Shown here: positions 1 to 9,600 of the stretch, in pieces
Layout: every line of letters begins with the position of its first letter
Position numbering within the stretch: the stretch's first letter is position 1
NCBI GenBank assembly: GCA_946999785.1
Contig: CAMQEO010000002.1
Coordinates: forward strand, 1-46,164
DNA: 46,164 nucleotides
Origin: an uncultured Atopobium sp.
GTDB lineage: Bacteria > Actinomycetota > Coriobacteriia > Coriobacteriales > Atopobiaceae
Direction: 5' to 3'
Made by a program: the position numbers and the translations under genes
The notes under the pieces: generated by a model
The model's database searches: none
Told to the model about the DNA's origin: nothing
Seen by the model: only the letters and a program-made list of their open reading frames with translations

Positions 1-1368
1 AACTTTTATAAGGCGTTGCCCTTTGAATTGAGCGCAGAGCAGCAAAGTGCAGCTCATGATCTTTTACATGATATGCAGGCAAAAACGTGCATGAATAGGC
101 TGTTACTTGGTGATGTTGGAACGGGAAAAACCGTTGTTTGCGCCCTTGGTTTTGCGGTTTGCGCCGACACATCCACGCAAGCTGCCATGCTTGCGCCAAC
201 CTCTGTTTTAGCTCAGCAATATGCCGAAAAAATAGGCACGCTCCTTACCAAATTGTCTATCTCGTGGGCACTATTAACGTCTGCAACAACAAAGTCCGAG
301 CGCGCCGATATTCTGAGCGGCTTACAAACAGGGTCGGTTCAGGTCATTTTTGGTACCACATCGCTTTTGTCTGATGATGTGCAATTTCACAAGCTTTCCT
401 ACATCGTCATTGACGAGCAGCACCGCTTTGGTGTACATCAGCGTCTTGCGCTTAGACAAAAATCTCCGTTTGCCGATTTACTTGCCATGAGCGCAACTCC
501 TATTCCACGTACGTTGGCACTCTCGTTTTACGGCGATCTAACCTGCTCTTTTATTAAACATAAGCCGTTTTCTACAGCAAATGTAACCACAAACGTATTA
601 GCAAACGAAAATGTATCCGTTGCCTATGATGCTGTTGCCGCATGCATTGAGCAAGGTCAGCAAGCTTATATTATTTGTCCACTTATCGACAATCAAGACA
701 CGCGTACCACGGTTGATGACATTGCTCCCAACGCGCAGTCTTCCGCACAAACGCTGCACAGTGCTCAGCAAACCTTTGAAGCTCTCAAACATAGTAGCTT
801 TAGCGCTTATCGAATTGGTCTTTTAACAGGTCGCATGGACAGCGAAGAAAAAGACAGGGTTATGAGTCAATTTAGGGCGCACAAGCTTGACGTATTGGTG
901 GCAACAACCATTGTTGAGGTAGGCGTAGATGTTCCGCGCGCCTGTGCTATGATTATCCTTGACGCCGATCGCTTTGGGCTTGCAACGCTTCACCAGCTGC
1001 GTGGCCGTGTTGGCCGAGGCAGTCTTGCGGCACAGGTTTATTTGGTAACCGCTTCAAAAAAGCATAGTTTAGCTCGCCGAAGGCTTGATATTTTGGAGAA
1101 CACCTTTGATGGCTTTGAACTTTCTCAAAAAGATTTGGAGCTCAGACGCGAGGGCGACATTTTAGGCTATCGTCAAAGCGGTACGCTTACCCTGCATGTT
1201 TGTGATATGGTGCGCGACATGGATCTGATTGAAGCAGCTCATCGCGATGTGGGCGAGCTGTTAGATGGTGATCCTCGTTTATCGCAAACCCAACATCGAG
1301 CACTGGTGCATGAGATGCACGCGCGCTTTCCGGCTTACTTTGAAGAACTGAAAGGTATCGGGTTTTAG
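1..1368 (+). CDS. recG: ATP-dependent DNA helicase RecG, 5'-truncated by window edge
   Basis: The reading frame is open from base 1, so only the helicase part and C-terminus are present; the N-terminal wedge domain (roughly the first third of the usual ~690 residues) lies upstream. RecG remodels stalled replication forks and branched recombination intermediates. Visible motifs in order are Walker A GDVGTGKT near visible residue 37, DEQH box followed by RFG, motif III SATPIPRTLAL, motif V TIVEVGVDVPRA and motif VI HQLRGRVGRG. The RecG-type tail DGFELSQKDLELRREGDILG ends in GYRQSG. DEQH plus this tail separates RecG from Mfd and PriA. It is followed after 96 bases by rsmD, a common bacterial pairing. 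The TTG at 16 is internal, not the start. Confidence 0.95.
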   Translation, partial: NFYKALPFELSAEQQSAAHDLLHDMQAKTCMNRLLLGDVGTGKTVVCALGFAVCADTSTQAAMLAPTSVLAQQYAEKIGTLLTKLSISWALLTSATTKSERADILSGLQTGSVQVIFGTTSLLSDDVQFHKLSYIVIDEQHRFGVHQRLALRQKSPFADLLAMSATPIPRTLALSFYGDLTCSFIKHKPFSTANVTTNVLANENVSVAYDAVAACIEQGQQAYIICPLIDNQDTRTTVDDIAPNAQSSAQTLHSAQQTFEALKHSSFSAYRIGLLTGRMDSEEKDRVMSQFRAHKLDVLVATTIVEVGVDVPRACAMIILDADRFGLATLHQLRGRVGRGSLAAQVYLVTASKKHSLARRRLDILENTFDGFELSQKDLELRREGDILGYRQSGTLTLHVCDMVRDMDLIEAAHRDVGELLDGDPRLSQTQHRALVHEMHARFPAYFEELKGIGF

Positions 1369-1464
1369 CGCTTTGAACTGTGAACCTTTGCACCTGCGCC
1401 GTCCGCTGCGTCCTCGCCGTTCGCGCCACGTATTAACTCATAAAGCTCTCTTGAAAGGAACCAT

Positions 1465-2061
1465 ATGCGTATTGTAAGTGGAGTTTGGGCTGGTAAAGAG
1501 CTCATTACTTTGCAGGGACGAAACGTCACGCGTCCAACTACTTCGCGCTTGCGTGAGTCTATAGCGTCTATGGTTAAGCATGAGTTTGATTTGGACTTGG
1601 CTCGCGCGTACGTTTTGGATGCATTTGCAGGTTCAGGAGCTTTGGGTTTTGAGCTTATGTCGCAAGGTGCAGCATATTTGGCGTCTATCGAAAAAGATCG
1701 CAATGCTTTTAAGATTTTGCAAACCAACGCGCAAAACCTTGGATGCAAGCCAAACACGTTTACGGCGTTGTACGGTGATTGCATGAATCACACCCTCATT
1801 GAGCGTATTAAGCACCCAATTAATTGTGTACTGCTTGATCCACCGTATGCCTATAAGCCAGATGAGGTATGTAAGCTTTTTGATGCATTAAGTTTGGCGC
1901 ATGTGCTTGATTTGCATGCGCTTGTAGTGTACGAGCACGAAAAACATACCACACTTGAAAAAAGTATCCGCACCCACTTTGCCACGCTTGAGCTTGTGCG
2001 CGAGAAAACTCACGGTATTACGCAGGTAAGTCTTTTTCGTGTGTCTGCACATAATTTGTAG
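1465..2061 (+). CDS. rsmD: 16S rRNA (guanine966-N2)-methyltransferase RsmD
   Basis: 198 residues, a normal length for RsmD, which methylates G966 of 16S rRNA in the small subunit using S-adenosylmethionine. The N-terminus MRIVSGVWAGKEL followed by RPTTSRLRES is typical. The SAM-binding loop DAFAGSGALGFE lies at about residue 52, and the catalytic N6/N2-methylase motif DPPYA follows LL near residue 123. GAAAGGA lies about 6 bases before the ATG. It is followed closely by coaD, the usual partner of rsmD in many bacteria, so the two are probably cotranscribed. Confidence 0.95.
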   Translation: MRIVSGVWAGKELITLQGRNVTRPTTSRLRESIASMVKHEFDLDLARAYVLDAFAGSGALGFELMSQGAAYLASIEKDRNAFKILQTNAQNLGCKPNTFTALYGDCMNHTLIERIKHPINCVLLDPPYAYKPDEVCKLFDALSLAHVLDLHALVVYEHEKHTTLEKSIRTHFATLELVREKTHGITQVSLFRVSAHNL

Positions 2062-2115
2062 CAAACGTTTGTTGATATACGTGCAAATATTGATACACAT
2101 AAAAAAAGGAGTGCT

Positions 2116-2613
2116 ATGAATACAGAAATTTCTCATGTGGTAGTTCCTGGTACTTTTGACCCTATAACGCTTGGCCATCTTGATGTTATTCGCCGCGCAC
2201 GAAAAATGTTTCCGCAGGTAAGTGTTGCTGTTGCGCTGTCAGCGCGCAAGAATGAAACGGGCGCTACCTTCTCGCTTGAACACCGTGTCGAGTTGGTGCG
2301 CGCCTCGCTTGACGAGGCACATCTAAACGATGTAAACGTGTATCCGTTTGAAGGTCTCCTTGTTCAGTTTGTCAAGTCAATAGGTGCACAAGCTGTGGTA
2401 AAAGGCTTGCGTGCTATGACCGATTTTGAATACGAGCTGCAGCAATCCGACCTTAATACGCGTATGAATCCCGATATCGAATCCATTTACGTGATGAGTA
2501 ACCCCAAGTACGGTTTTATTTCGTCCTCGGTTGTGCGTGAAATTGCAAGTATGGGTGCTGATGTAAGCATGATGGTTCCTCCGTGCGTTTTGCAGTACTT
2601 GTATAAGAAGTAG
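2116..2613 (+). CDS. coaD: Phosphopantetheine adenylyltransferase
   Basis: 165 residues, matching the family. The enzyme transfers AMP from ATP to 4'-phosphopantetheine, the penultimate step of coenzyme A synthesis. The nucleotidyltransferase motif GTFDPITLGHLDVI is at residues 12-25. The C-terminal ISSSVVREIA motif binds ATP phosphates, and residues LRAMTDFEYE match the family core. AAAAGGAG sits just before the ATG. It lies 54 bases after rsmD. Coenzyme A made here would also feed the holo-ACP needed by acpP further downstream. Confidence 0.96.
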   Translation: MNTEISHVVVPGTFDPITLGHLDVIRRARKMFPQVSVAVALSARKNETGATFSLEHRVELVRASLDEAHLNDVNVYPFEGLLVQFVKSIGAQAVVKGLRAMTDFEYELQQSDLNTRMNPDIESIYVMSNPKYGFISSSVVREIASMGADVSMMVPPCVLQYLYKK

Positions 2614-2707
2614 GCGAGAACTCGTGTGAAAGCGCGAAGAAGAGCGTTTTGGGTTGTAAAGTTATGGAACTGTATGCAATATCGTAAAATCTCCCTTCGT
2701 TTTATAC

Positions 2708-2727
2708 TTTTATCTGTTAAGATAAAA
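2708..2727. promoter_or_regulatory. Perfect 8-bp inverted repeat upstream of the DivIVA-like gene
   Basis: TTTTATCT and AGATAAAA flank a 4-base loop in the 180-base gap after coaD. It could be a weak hairpin, an operator or part of a promoter; AT-rich symmetry can also arise by chance. No convincing -35/-10 pair was found in the gap. A clear ribosome site AAAGGAG precedes the next gene. Confidence 0.3.
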
Positions 2728-2793
2728 ACGTATGGTCAAAAATGAAGTTAAAGTGAACCTATTGATCATTCTAAGAATTGAAAGGAGTCCAGT

Positions 2794-3291
2794 ATGCAGC
2801 CGGGTGAAGAAATCGAGAGCCTTGTTAATGAACTTGAATTAATGGTAAGCGAAGCCAAAACACCGTTTGCTGCTGGTCAAGGTAAAAAAATCGTTGATGA
2901 AAACGATGTTTATGAAATTCTCGATGAAATTCGTCGTGTTTTTCCCCAAGAATTTACTGACGCACGCCGTATTGTTAAAGAAGAAAACGAAACGCTTGAA
3001 CGCGCTCAGCAACAGGCTGATTCTATTGTTGCCGATGCTCAGCAACAGGCTATTATTTTAGCAAGTGATCAAGAGATTGTTCGTATTGCCCAACAAAAAG
3101 CCGAAGAAGTTAAAGCTCAGGCAGATCAATACGAACGTGACACGCGCTACAATGCAGAAGAATATGCTGATACCGTTTTAGCACATTTAGAAGAAAATCT
3201 TAAATCCCTTACTAACTCTGTAACACGTGTTCGCCAAACGCTTAATGAAAACTCTGGCGATCGCAATCAATCTAATAACGTTACGTGGTAA
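2794..3291 (+). CDS. DivIVA-like coiled-coil protein, probably SepIVA-type
   Basis: 165 residues, almost wholly helical with long runs of E, Q, A and K. A region around residues 70-150 (ERAQQQADSIVADAQQQA and onward) is expected to form a coiled coil. In mycobacteria the DivIVA-like septation factor SepIVA lies just upstream of the DUF177 gene and rnc; here the same order is kept (coaD, this gene, DUF177, rpmF, plsX, acpP, rnc, smc). The assignment rests on this synteny and on the helical composition, and is an inference. It is shorter than mycobacterial SepIVA (about 245 residues). A role in cell division or envelope growth is likely but not shown. The start is supported by AAAGGAG nine bases upstream. 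No signal peptide or membrane segment. Confidence 0.75.
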   Translation: MQPGEEIESLVNELELMVSEAKTPFAAGQGKKIVDENDVYEILDEIRRVFPQEFTDARRIVKEENETLERAQQQADSIVADAQQQAIILASDQEIVRIAQQKAEEVKAQADQYERDTRYNAEEYADTVLAHLEENLKSLTNSVTRVRQTLNENSGDRNQSNNVTW

Positions 3292-3321
3292 TTGTATTCA
3301 AGCAGGTGTTTTAGTTACCTT

Positions 3322-3900
3322 ATGAAAAAAACCGTTGCAATTTTAGATGAGCGACTTTCGCAGCGCGGAAGCTCGGTACATCTTACAGGTCATGTTGATG
3401 AAGATTCGTATACGCTGGGTGCGCACCATTTTGTGTTACCTCAAGGGGTTGAGTATTCCCTTGATTTAACAAATGCTGGTCAAGGTATTTTTGTAACTGG
3501 TATCCTTTCGTGCACGGTTGAAGGCACCTGTGATCGCTGTCTTGATAAGGCGGTGTTTGCGCTTGAAGGCGAAGTTGACCAGTATTATTTATTTGAAGAG
3601 CCTGAACAAACTCCTTTATCATCTGATGAAGACGAACTCGATTTTGAGCTTGTGTCTGCTGATAACACACTTGATCTTACACACGCGCTTGAATCGGTAT
3701 TACTCATGGAAACACCTTACGTTATTTTATGTTTTGATGAATGCAAAGGTTTGTGTTCTGACTGCGGCTGCAACCTTAATCACACTCAATGTAGTTGTGC
3801 CGAGCGCCTGGCACATAACACGTTAGAAGAGTCTCAATCTCATAACGCACAAGAGCTTGCTAAATTAAAGAAGCTTCTTTCTTCTTCTGATATCAAGTAA
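3322..3900 (+). CDS. yceD: DUF177 (YceD-family) protein
   Basis: Belongs to the YceD/DUF177 family, which is nearly always encoded directly upstream of rpmF, as here, and has been linked to 23S rRNA metabolism. The family hallmark CDRCL is present in TCDRCLDKAVF. A Cys-rich segment, CFDECKGLCSDCG then CNLNHTQCSC, near the C-terminus is the usual metal-binding type. An acidic linker with EDELDFEL precedes the C-terminal helix. An in-frame TTG at 3292 gives ten extra residues (MYSSRCFSYL), but the ATG at 3322 (MKKTVAILDERLS) looks more natural; neither start has a strong ribosome site. It follows the DivIVA-like gene by only a few bases. Confidence 0.88.
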   Translation: MKKTVAILDERLSQRGSSVHLTGHVDEDSYTLGAHHFVLPQGVEYSLDLTNAGQGIFVTGILSCTVEGTCDRCLDKAVFALEGEVDQYYLFEEPEQTPLSSDEDELDFELVSADNTLDLTHALESVLLMETPYVILCFDECKGLCSDCGCNLNHTQCSCAERLAHNTLEESQSHNAQELAKLKKLLSSSDIK

Positions 3901-4056
3901 ATACGCGCCACCTGCGCGCCAACGTACCCTGCATTAGTCGCGTGCGCACGTTTATTGCATCTCTTGTTCGCATTTTTTGTGCGTTCAAGTACGTGATAAT
4001 TTTGTTATGTTTGAGCATAAGACTTGTTTATATGGTGAGTACATGTAAAATTTCTG

Positions 4057-4104
4057 ATGGTATAAGGAAATGTTAGGCGTATACCATATAAAACATGGTA
4101 TAGT
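4057..4104 (+). promoter_or_regulatory. Palindromic operator overlapping an extended -10 upstream of rpmF
   Basis: ATGGTATA occurs at 4057-4064 and 4095-4102, and its reverse complement TATACCAT at 4080-4087. The last two form an 8-bp inverted repeat around a 7-base spacer. The final copy runs into TGGTATAGT, an extended -10 element (TGnTATAGT), with no good -35. A regulator bound here would cover the promoter of rpmF and probably of plsX-acpP-rnc. The regulator is unknown; a lipid-responsive factor such as FapR controls plsX in Firmicutes, but this sequence is not the FapR box I know. Confidence 0.45.
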
Positions 4105-4182
4105 ACATTCTTGCGTATTTTTAATAGATGCCGCTCAGGAGTTCATTCGCCTGACGCTATGATGTTTTAAGAGAGGTTAATG

Positions 4183-4362
4183 ATGGCAGTTCCTAAGCAA
4201 AAAAAGGGTCGTGGCGCAACTCATACACGTCGTTCAGCAAACAGCAAGCTCGAAGCAGCAGCTCGTTCAGTATGTCCTCAATGCAATGCTGTTAAGCTTC
4301 CACATCACGTTTGCTCTAACTGTGGCTACTACAAAGATCGCGAAGTAGTTGTTACCGAGTAA
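4183..4362 (+). CDS. rpmF: 50S ribosomal protein L32
   Basis: 59 residues beginning MAVPKQKKGRG, the canonical L32 start, followed by a basic segment THTRRSANSK and a four-Cys zinc ribbon CPQC/CSNC. Two ATGs are adjacent at 4180 and 4183; the second is chosen because GAGAGG then has six bases of spacing and because L32 starts MAVPK. Four conserved cysteines make it the Zn-binding (C+) form rather than the Zn-independent paralogue. It lies between the DUF177 gene and plsX as in most bacteria. Confidence 0.97.
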   Translation: MAVPKQKKGRGATHTRRSANSKLEAAARSVCPQCNAVKLPHHVCSNCGYYKDREVVVTE

Positions 4363-4384
4363 TTTTGCACTAAAACCTATGAGC

Positions 4385-4419
4385 AGGTCGGTCCTTACTC
4401 GGATCGGCCTTTCTTTTTA
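4385..4419 (+). terminator. Intrinsic terminator after rpmF
   Basis: A 10-bp stem (4385-4394 with 4401-4410, two G-T pairs) closes a 6-base loop and is followed by TTCTTTTTAT. It lies 22 bases after the rpmF stop and probably attenuates the highly expressed ribosomal gene relative to plsX downstream. Confidence 0.85.
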
Positions 4420-4477
4420 TGTGCTCAATAATTTTGCGCGTTTGAAAAGTAGCGTAACTCAAAGTTTGGAGTAGACC

Positions 4478-5467
4478 ATGGTTACAGTTTGCGTTGATGC
4501 AATGGGTGGGGACGAGCCTAGTGATGTTGTTCTTGAAGGTATTCACCAAGCACTTGTCGAAGATCTTGAGCTTCAGGTTCTTGTTGCAGGATTACCCGAA
4601 GTTGTAGAGCCTTTTTGTGCTACGCATGCGCGCACGCAGCCTTTGGTATGTACACAAACTATTGGTATGGAAGAACATCCTGCTACTGCTGTCCGAACAA
4701 AGCGTGATTCCAGTATTGTGTGTAGTTGCCGTGCGGTAAAAGACGGTCGCGCACAGGGATTTTTTTCCGCTGGTTCAACGGGCGCAATTTTTACAGCGGC
4801 AACTTTGGAAATTGGTCGCATTCGCACTATTAAACGTCCGGCTATAGCCTATGCAGTACCTGGATTAAGTGGCAAAAAAACAGTTTTTCTTGATCTTGGT
4901 GCCAATGCCGATGCACGCCCAGCTACACTTGTGCAGTTTGCTTATATGGGTCGCGCGTACGCTCGCAATATTTTGCATGTTAAGGATCCATCTGTGGCAC
5001 TTTTGTCCAATGGTACCGAGCCAACAAAAGGCTCTGAAGCAGTTATTGCAGCTCACAGTGCGCTTGTTGAGGCAGGTCCTTGGTTTATTGGAAATTGTGA
5101 ATCCTCTGACATCTTAGCAGGCAAGATAGATGTTGTGGTAACCGATGGTTTTACGGGTAATGTTGTTCTTAAAATGATTGAAGGCACCGTTAAATATTTG
5201 TATACCCAGCTTAAAGGTCAAGCAACCCAAAATATTGGATACGCGGTGGGACTTTCTTTGGCAAAAGGTGCACTTAAACGTATTGCAGTTGATTTATCGG
5301 GAGAAGAACAAGGTGGCGCCATGCTTTTAGGACTTAAAGCACCGGTGCTCATAGGCCATGGTTCAACTTCAGCTGCAGCCATTAAGCATGGAACACTTGC
5401 ATGTGCTCGGGCAATAAGAAGCAATCTTGCCAGCAAAATTGCTTCTGATCTTGTCCGTGAATCTTAA
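4478..5467 (+). CDS. plsX: Phosphate acyltransferase PlsX
   Basis: 329 residues, normal for PlsX, a peripheral enzyme that makes acyl-phosphate from acyl-ACP for phosphatidic acid synthesis. The N-terminus VCVDAMGGDEPSDVVLEGI is diagnostic. Other conserved segments are VKDGRAQGFFSAGSTGA, FLDLGANADARP, LLSNGTEPTKGSE and VVTDGFTGNVVLKMIEG. TTTGGAG precedes the ATG by six bases. Its substrate carrier ACP is encoded next, and RNase III after that, the standard arrangement. Confidence 0.96.
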   Translation: MVTVCVDAMGGDEPSDVVLEGIHQALVEDLELQVLVAGLPEVVEPFCATHARTQPLVCTQTIGMEEHPATAVRTKRDSSIVCSCRAVKDGRAQGFFSAGSTGAIFTAATLEIGRIRTIKRPAIAYAVPGLSGKKTVFLDLGANADARPATLVQFAYMGRAYARNILHVKDPSVALLSNGTEPTKGSEAVIAAHSALVEAGPWFIGNCESSDILAGKIDVVVTDGFTGNVVLKMIEGTVKYLYTQLKGQATQNIGYAVGLSLAKGALKRIAVDLSGEEQGGAMLLGLKAPVLIGHGSTSAAAIKHGTLACARAIRSNLASKIASDLVRES

Positions 5468-5591
5468 ATGTATATCGTGCTTTTAAGCATGTTTTTATCG
5501 TTATTATCTATAAAATAGAGTTTATATAGTTTTAAGCTTTGCTAAACTAACTTTTTTGAATATGTATTTTACAGGTAATAAGGAGATTTAT

Positions 5592-5828
5592 ATGGACTCA
5601 TCTCAAGTTTTTGAGACGGTTATAAACATTATCAGTACCGAACTTGATGTTGATAAACAATCTTTAACTCCTCAAACAGAATTTAAGGATTTAGGTGCAG
5701 ATTCATTTGATCTTCTGTCGCTTATTACAGCTTTTGAAGACGAATTTGGCTCTACACTTAATGATGATATTTTACAAAATATAAAAACGATAAACGATGC
5801 GGTAGACGCTATTGTCAATGCACAATAG
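5592..5828 (+). CDS. acpP: Acyl carrier protein
   Basis: 78 residues. Serine in LGADSFDLLSL is the 4'-phosphopantetheine attachment site (usual DSLD/DSFD motif). The protein is acidic and four-helical as expected. The start at 5592 (MDSSQVFETV) has AAGGAG six to seven bases upstream; an in-frame TTG at 5556 lacks one. It carries growing fatty acyl chains and feeds PlsX. The upstream 124 bases are AT-rich with no single convincing promoter. Confidence 0.95.
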   Translation: MDSSQVFETVINIISTELDVDKQSLTPQTEFKDLGADSFDLLSLITAFEDEFGSTLNDDILQNIKTINDAVDAIVNAQ

Positions 5829-5846
5829 ATAATAAAGAGGCCTTAT

Positions 5847-6548
5847 ATGTCTGTTGAAGCACGAATTAAACATGCAGAACAAATTATTGAATACACCTTT
5901 GAAAACAAAAGGCTCATCCAAGCTGCTATTACACATCCTTCTGCAGTAGAGGGGCTTCCCGTTTCTGCTTCGTATGAGCGCCTTGAGTTTTTAGGTGATT
6001 CAATTTTGGGAGCTATTGTTGCTACCGATATGTTTGAAAAATTTCCTGGTATGGATGAAGGTGCGCTTACACGCATGAAAATTTCGCTGGTAAGCGGAAA
6101 AACACTTTCGATGGTTGCAGACGAATTAGGTATAGGTGATTGCATCATCTTTGGTGACTCCGAAAAGGGTACTGGAGTGCGTGGATTTACTTCTGCCTTG
6201 GAAAATGTGTATGAATCGCTTGTTGGTGCACTTTATTTAGAAGCTGGTTACGAGCCTACAGTCAAATTTATTCGTCGTACTCTTACGCCATACATGGTGC
6301 CCGAACTTGCAAAGCATCCTATTTCACCTAAGAGTCGTCTTCAGGAAGTTTGCCAAAAGCGTTTTCATATTGCGCCTGTGTATGAGCTTGAGGACGAAAC
6401 AGGTCCAGCTCATGCTCCGCAGTTTACCTCTGCTGTATTTGTAGATGGTGAGCTGCTGGGTAGGGGCACCGGCTCGTCTAAGAAAGAATCTCAAAGTATA
6501 GCGGCTCTGTCGGCTTTAGATAAGCTTGACATTGATGATGAGGCATAG
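5847..6548 (+). CDS. rnc: Ribonuclease III
   Basis: 233 residues with the catalytic signature YERLEFLGDSILGAIV at about residues 43-58, and a second acidic motif ENVYESLVGALYLEAGY whose Glu completes the metal site. The C-terminal double-stranded RNA-binding domain (from about SPKSRLQEVCQKR to SKKESQSIAALSAL) is intact. It processes rRNA precursors and structured mRNAs. It begins 18 bases after acpP with AAAGAGG upstream. The order acpP-rnc-smc-ftsY-ffh is widely conserved. Confidence 0.97.
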   Translation: MSVEARIKHAEQIIEYTFENKRLIQAAITHPSAVEGLPVSASYERLEFLGDSILGAIVATDMFEKFPGMDEGALTRMKISLVSGKTLSMVADELGIGDCIIFGDSEKGTGVRGFTSALENVYESLVGALYLEAGYEPTVKFIRRTLTPYMVPELAKHPISPKSRLQEVCQKRFHIAPVYELEDETGPAHAPQFTSAVFVDGELLGRGTGSSKKESQSIAALSALDKLDIDDEA

Positions 6549-6676
6549 TGTCGTTTGAAAGCAAAGATAAGGTACGTGAACATGTGCCTTTTTTAATGCG
6601 CTTTACCGCTTGGCGCTCACACGCTTTAAGCGTTATGCTACATTTGAGATACTGATCGTTGTGAGAGGTGTAGCTT

Positions 6677-9600
6677 GTGTATCTTAAGTCTTTAACGCTT
6701 AAAGGGTTCAAATCCTTTGCCGATAAAACCGAGATGATTTTTGACCCTGGCTTAACGGTTGTTGTGGGACCTAATGGATCGGGCAAATCGAATGTATCCG
6801 ATGCTATGTTGTGGGTCTTAGGCGAACAAGGCCCGCGCAATCTTCGCGCCCAAGCTATGGAAGATGTTATCTTTGCAGGTTCATCCAAGCGCGATGCCGT
6901 GAGTTTTGCCGAAGTAACGCTTGTTCTTAATAATGCTGATCACACACTTCCTATTGATTTTAGTGATGTTGCTATCACGCGCCGTATGTATCGTTCGGGT
7001 GAAAGCGAATATCTTATTAATGGCGCTGCTGCCCGTTTGCGCGATATTAATGATATTCTGCACGATTCTGGCCTTGGTAAAGAAACGCATTCTATTATTT
7101 CTCAGGGAAAACTTGATGCTATTTTAGTTTCAAAACCTCAGGATCGCCGTGATTTAATTGAAGAAGCTGCAGGTATTGCAAAACATCGTCGGCGTAAAAA
7201 ACTTGCCGAAAAAAAACTAGAGCTTATGGCAACTCACCTTAATCGGATAAAAGACGTTAAACGCGAGATTCATAAACAGCTGCTTCCCCTCGAAAAACAA
7301 ATGGGTGTTGCAAACCGTGCGCGTGAGTTAACTTCTGTGTTGGCCCGCAGCAAAACGATGTGTGCTGTTGACGATTTGTCGGGGCTTAAAGCTCGCTATG
7401 AGCAGCTTTCATCTAAATTAAAAGAGGCAAATGCATCGGTTGAACTTCTTGAATTTAGAAAACAAGAAGCTCAAAAATCGTTGGAATCGTACAGAGTTTT
7501 GCTTGAACAGAAAGGCTTGTTTGTAGGCGATTTAAGCGAACAGCGCCGCCGCCTTCATGACATTGCTGGTCGTATGGATTCGGATATGCGTTTGCTTGAA
7601 GAAAAGGGCAAAAATATGGTGAAGCATTTAAGCGAGCTTCGCCGTAATATCAGTGCGCAAGAACATACAAAGCAGGATTTGTTAAAAGAAAAACAGGAGT
7701 TGATGGATTCTCAAGCCGCCGGTCATGGCGAGATTGAGTTTTATCTTGGATCACTTGCTGAAAAAGAGCCTCAGCTTGCGTCAGCAAAATCTAAGCGTAT
7801 GGAATATTCTCGTACGTGTAATACTTTAAATGACCAGATAAAGCACACTACACGTCAGCGTGATACCTTACAAATTTCTGTTGCTACGTTAGAAGAACGC
7901 TTAAAACGAACTAAAACTGAGCGCGCACTTTTTTCTGAACGACTTTCTGAATTACAAAATGCTACCAAGCAAAACGAGCAAGCGCAAGCTGCTCTCGATG
8001 AAAAAATGACGTCAACAAGCGCTCAGCTTAAGGAAAAAACCGAAGAACTTTCTCAAAAACAGCGTTTATTGGATGAGGCTTCTGCACAAAAAGCAGCAGC
8101 ATCTACGCAAAAGGCAGAGCTTGATCGCAAACTCTTTAAGATTCGCGGCGAGCTTGTTGCTAAGACCTCACAAGTAGAGGCTGCTCAACATGCTTCGCAG
8201 CGCCTAAGCTATGTAAAAAAGACATTTTCGCCAGATATTCTAGCTACGTTTTTAGATGTGTGTCGTGTTCCAACCGAGTACGAAACGCTTGCAGAAGCAT
8301 ATTTGTCTGATGTATTGTCTATGCTTATCGTTAAAGATACTCCTACGGCATTACATATGATGAACTCGTGTTCTTCTCAAAAAGGACGCCTTGTTTTATA
8401 TCCAATGCCCAAGCTCAAAGATACAGATTTACAAACAGCGCATAACAAAATTCGCACTACCTATGCTTCGTGTGGCATGTCGCTTTTTGACGCTTTGGAT
8501 GTCAATGCTGCGTATAAAAGCATATTTTTTGCACTTACGGGTACCGTGTTTTTTACCGACACCTTACAGCATGCCTGTGATCTGCACAAAAAATATCCCG
8601 AGCTTACCTTTATTTCAAAAGATGGTTCGTGTTTATACGCTGATGGACGATGCGTTTCGCTCATTAATACGGTGTCTGTCTCAATGCTTGCACTTCAGCG
8701 AACCATTCGCTCGTTAAACACGCAAGAAAAAGATATCCAAAGCAGGCGTGATGAATGCCAGTCCACGATTTCTTCTCTTGATGAGCGCATATCTGCGCTT
8801 TCAACTGAAGTGGCAACACTTAGACAAACAAATGCGCAGCTCAAGGGCGAAGTATCATCGCTCGCGCGCGAACACGAGCGCATTCAAAAGAATCAGCAAC
8901 TTACTCAAGAGCAGCTTAGTCGCCTTAAAACGCAACAACAGTCGTTTGAATCAGATGACAAGCTCACGTGTGAAAAACTTGACAGACAAACGCAAGAGCT
9001 TCAAGAGGTTCGCGCTCAAGTTGAGAGCCTCCATGATACATATGAGGAAAGCGTGCAAAAACGCAACGAGACATCTCGTTTAGAGAATCGTCTTGAAAAA
9101 GAGGTGAGCGAGCTTAAACTTAAGCTTGCACGTGCGCAGGAGAGAAAAAACCATCGTGATGCACGCGGCACGCGCATTGATAAAGAGCTTGCGCTTATTT
9201 GCCAAACTATAGGCGAATACGAACAAAGTGCGTTTACACTTGATCGTATGAGGTATCGCGTTGAGCCGCTGTATAATCTCTATCAAAAGTTAGTTGAGCT
9301 TGTTCAGGCGTGGTCGCAAAAGCTTAAAAGTTCAGCTACGCTTGCCGAGGCTGATTCTGCTTCTCTTAAGAAAACAGTTGCCGAGGCACAGGCGCGCCTT
9401 GATAAGAGTTCTTCAGAGCTTGAAAGTGCAAAAGTACAAGAGTCCGATCTTCGTGTTGAACAAACGCGCCTTGAGGTTGAAGTTAAACATGCACTTACAC
9501 AGATTACCGAATTTGGTTATTCGTTAGACGACGCACTTGATTTACCTCATATTCAAGATAGAAGTTTGTGTGAGCGTCAGATTGCTCATATTGAAGCCGA

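Noticed and set aside
1365..1784. Minus-strand frame opposite rsmD
   Set aside because: No ribosome site or recognisable domain, and it lies antisense to a well-supported gene.
5480..5510. Terminator after plsX (short palindrome then T run)
   Set aside because: The stem is 5 bp with a 2-base loop, too tight to be convincing.
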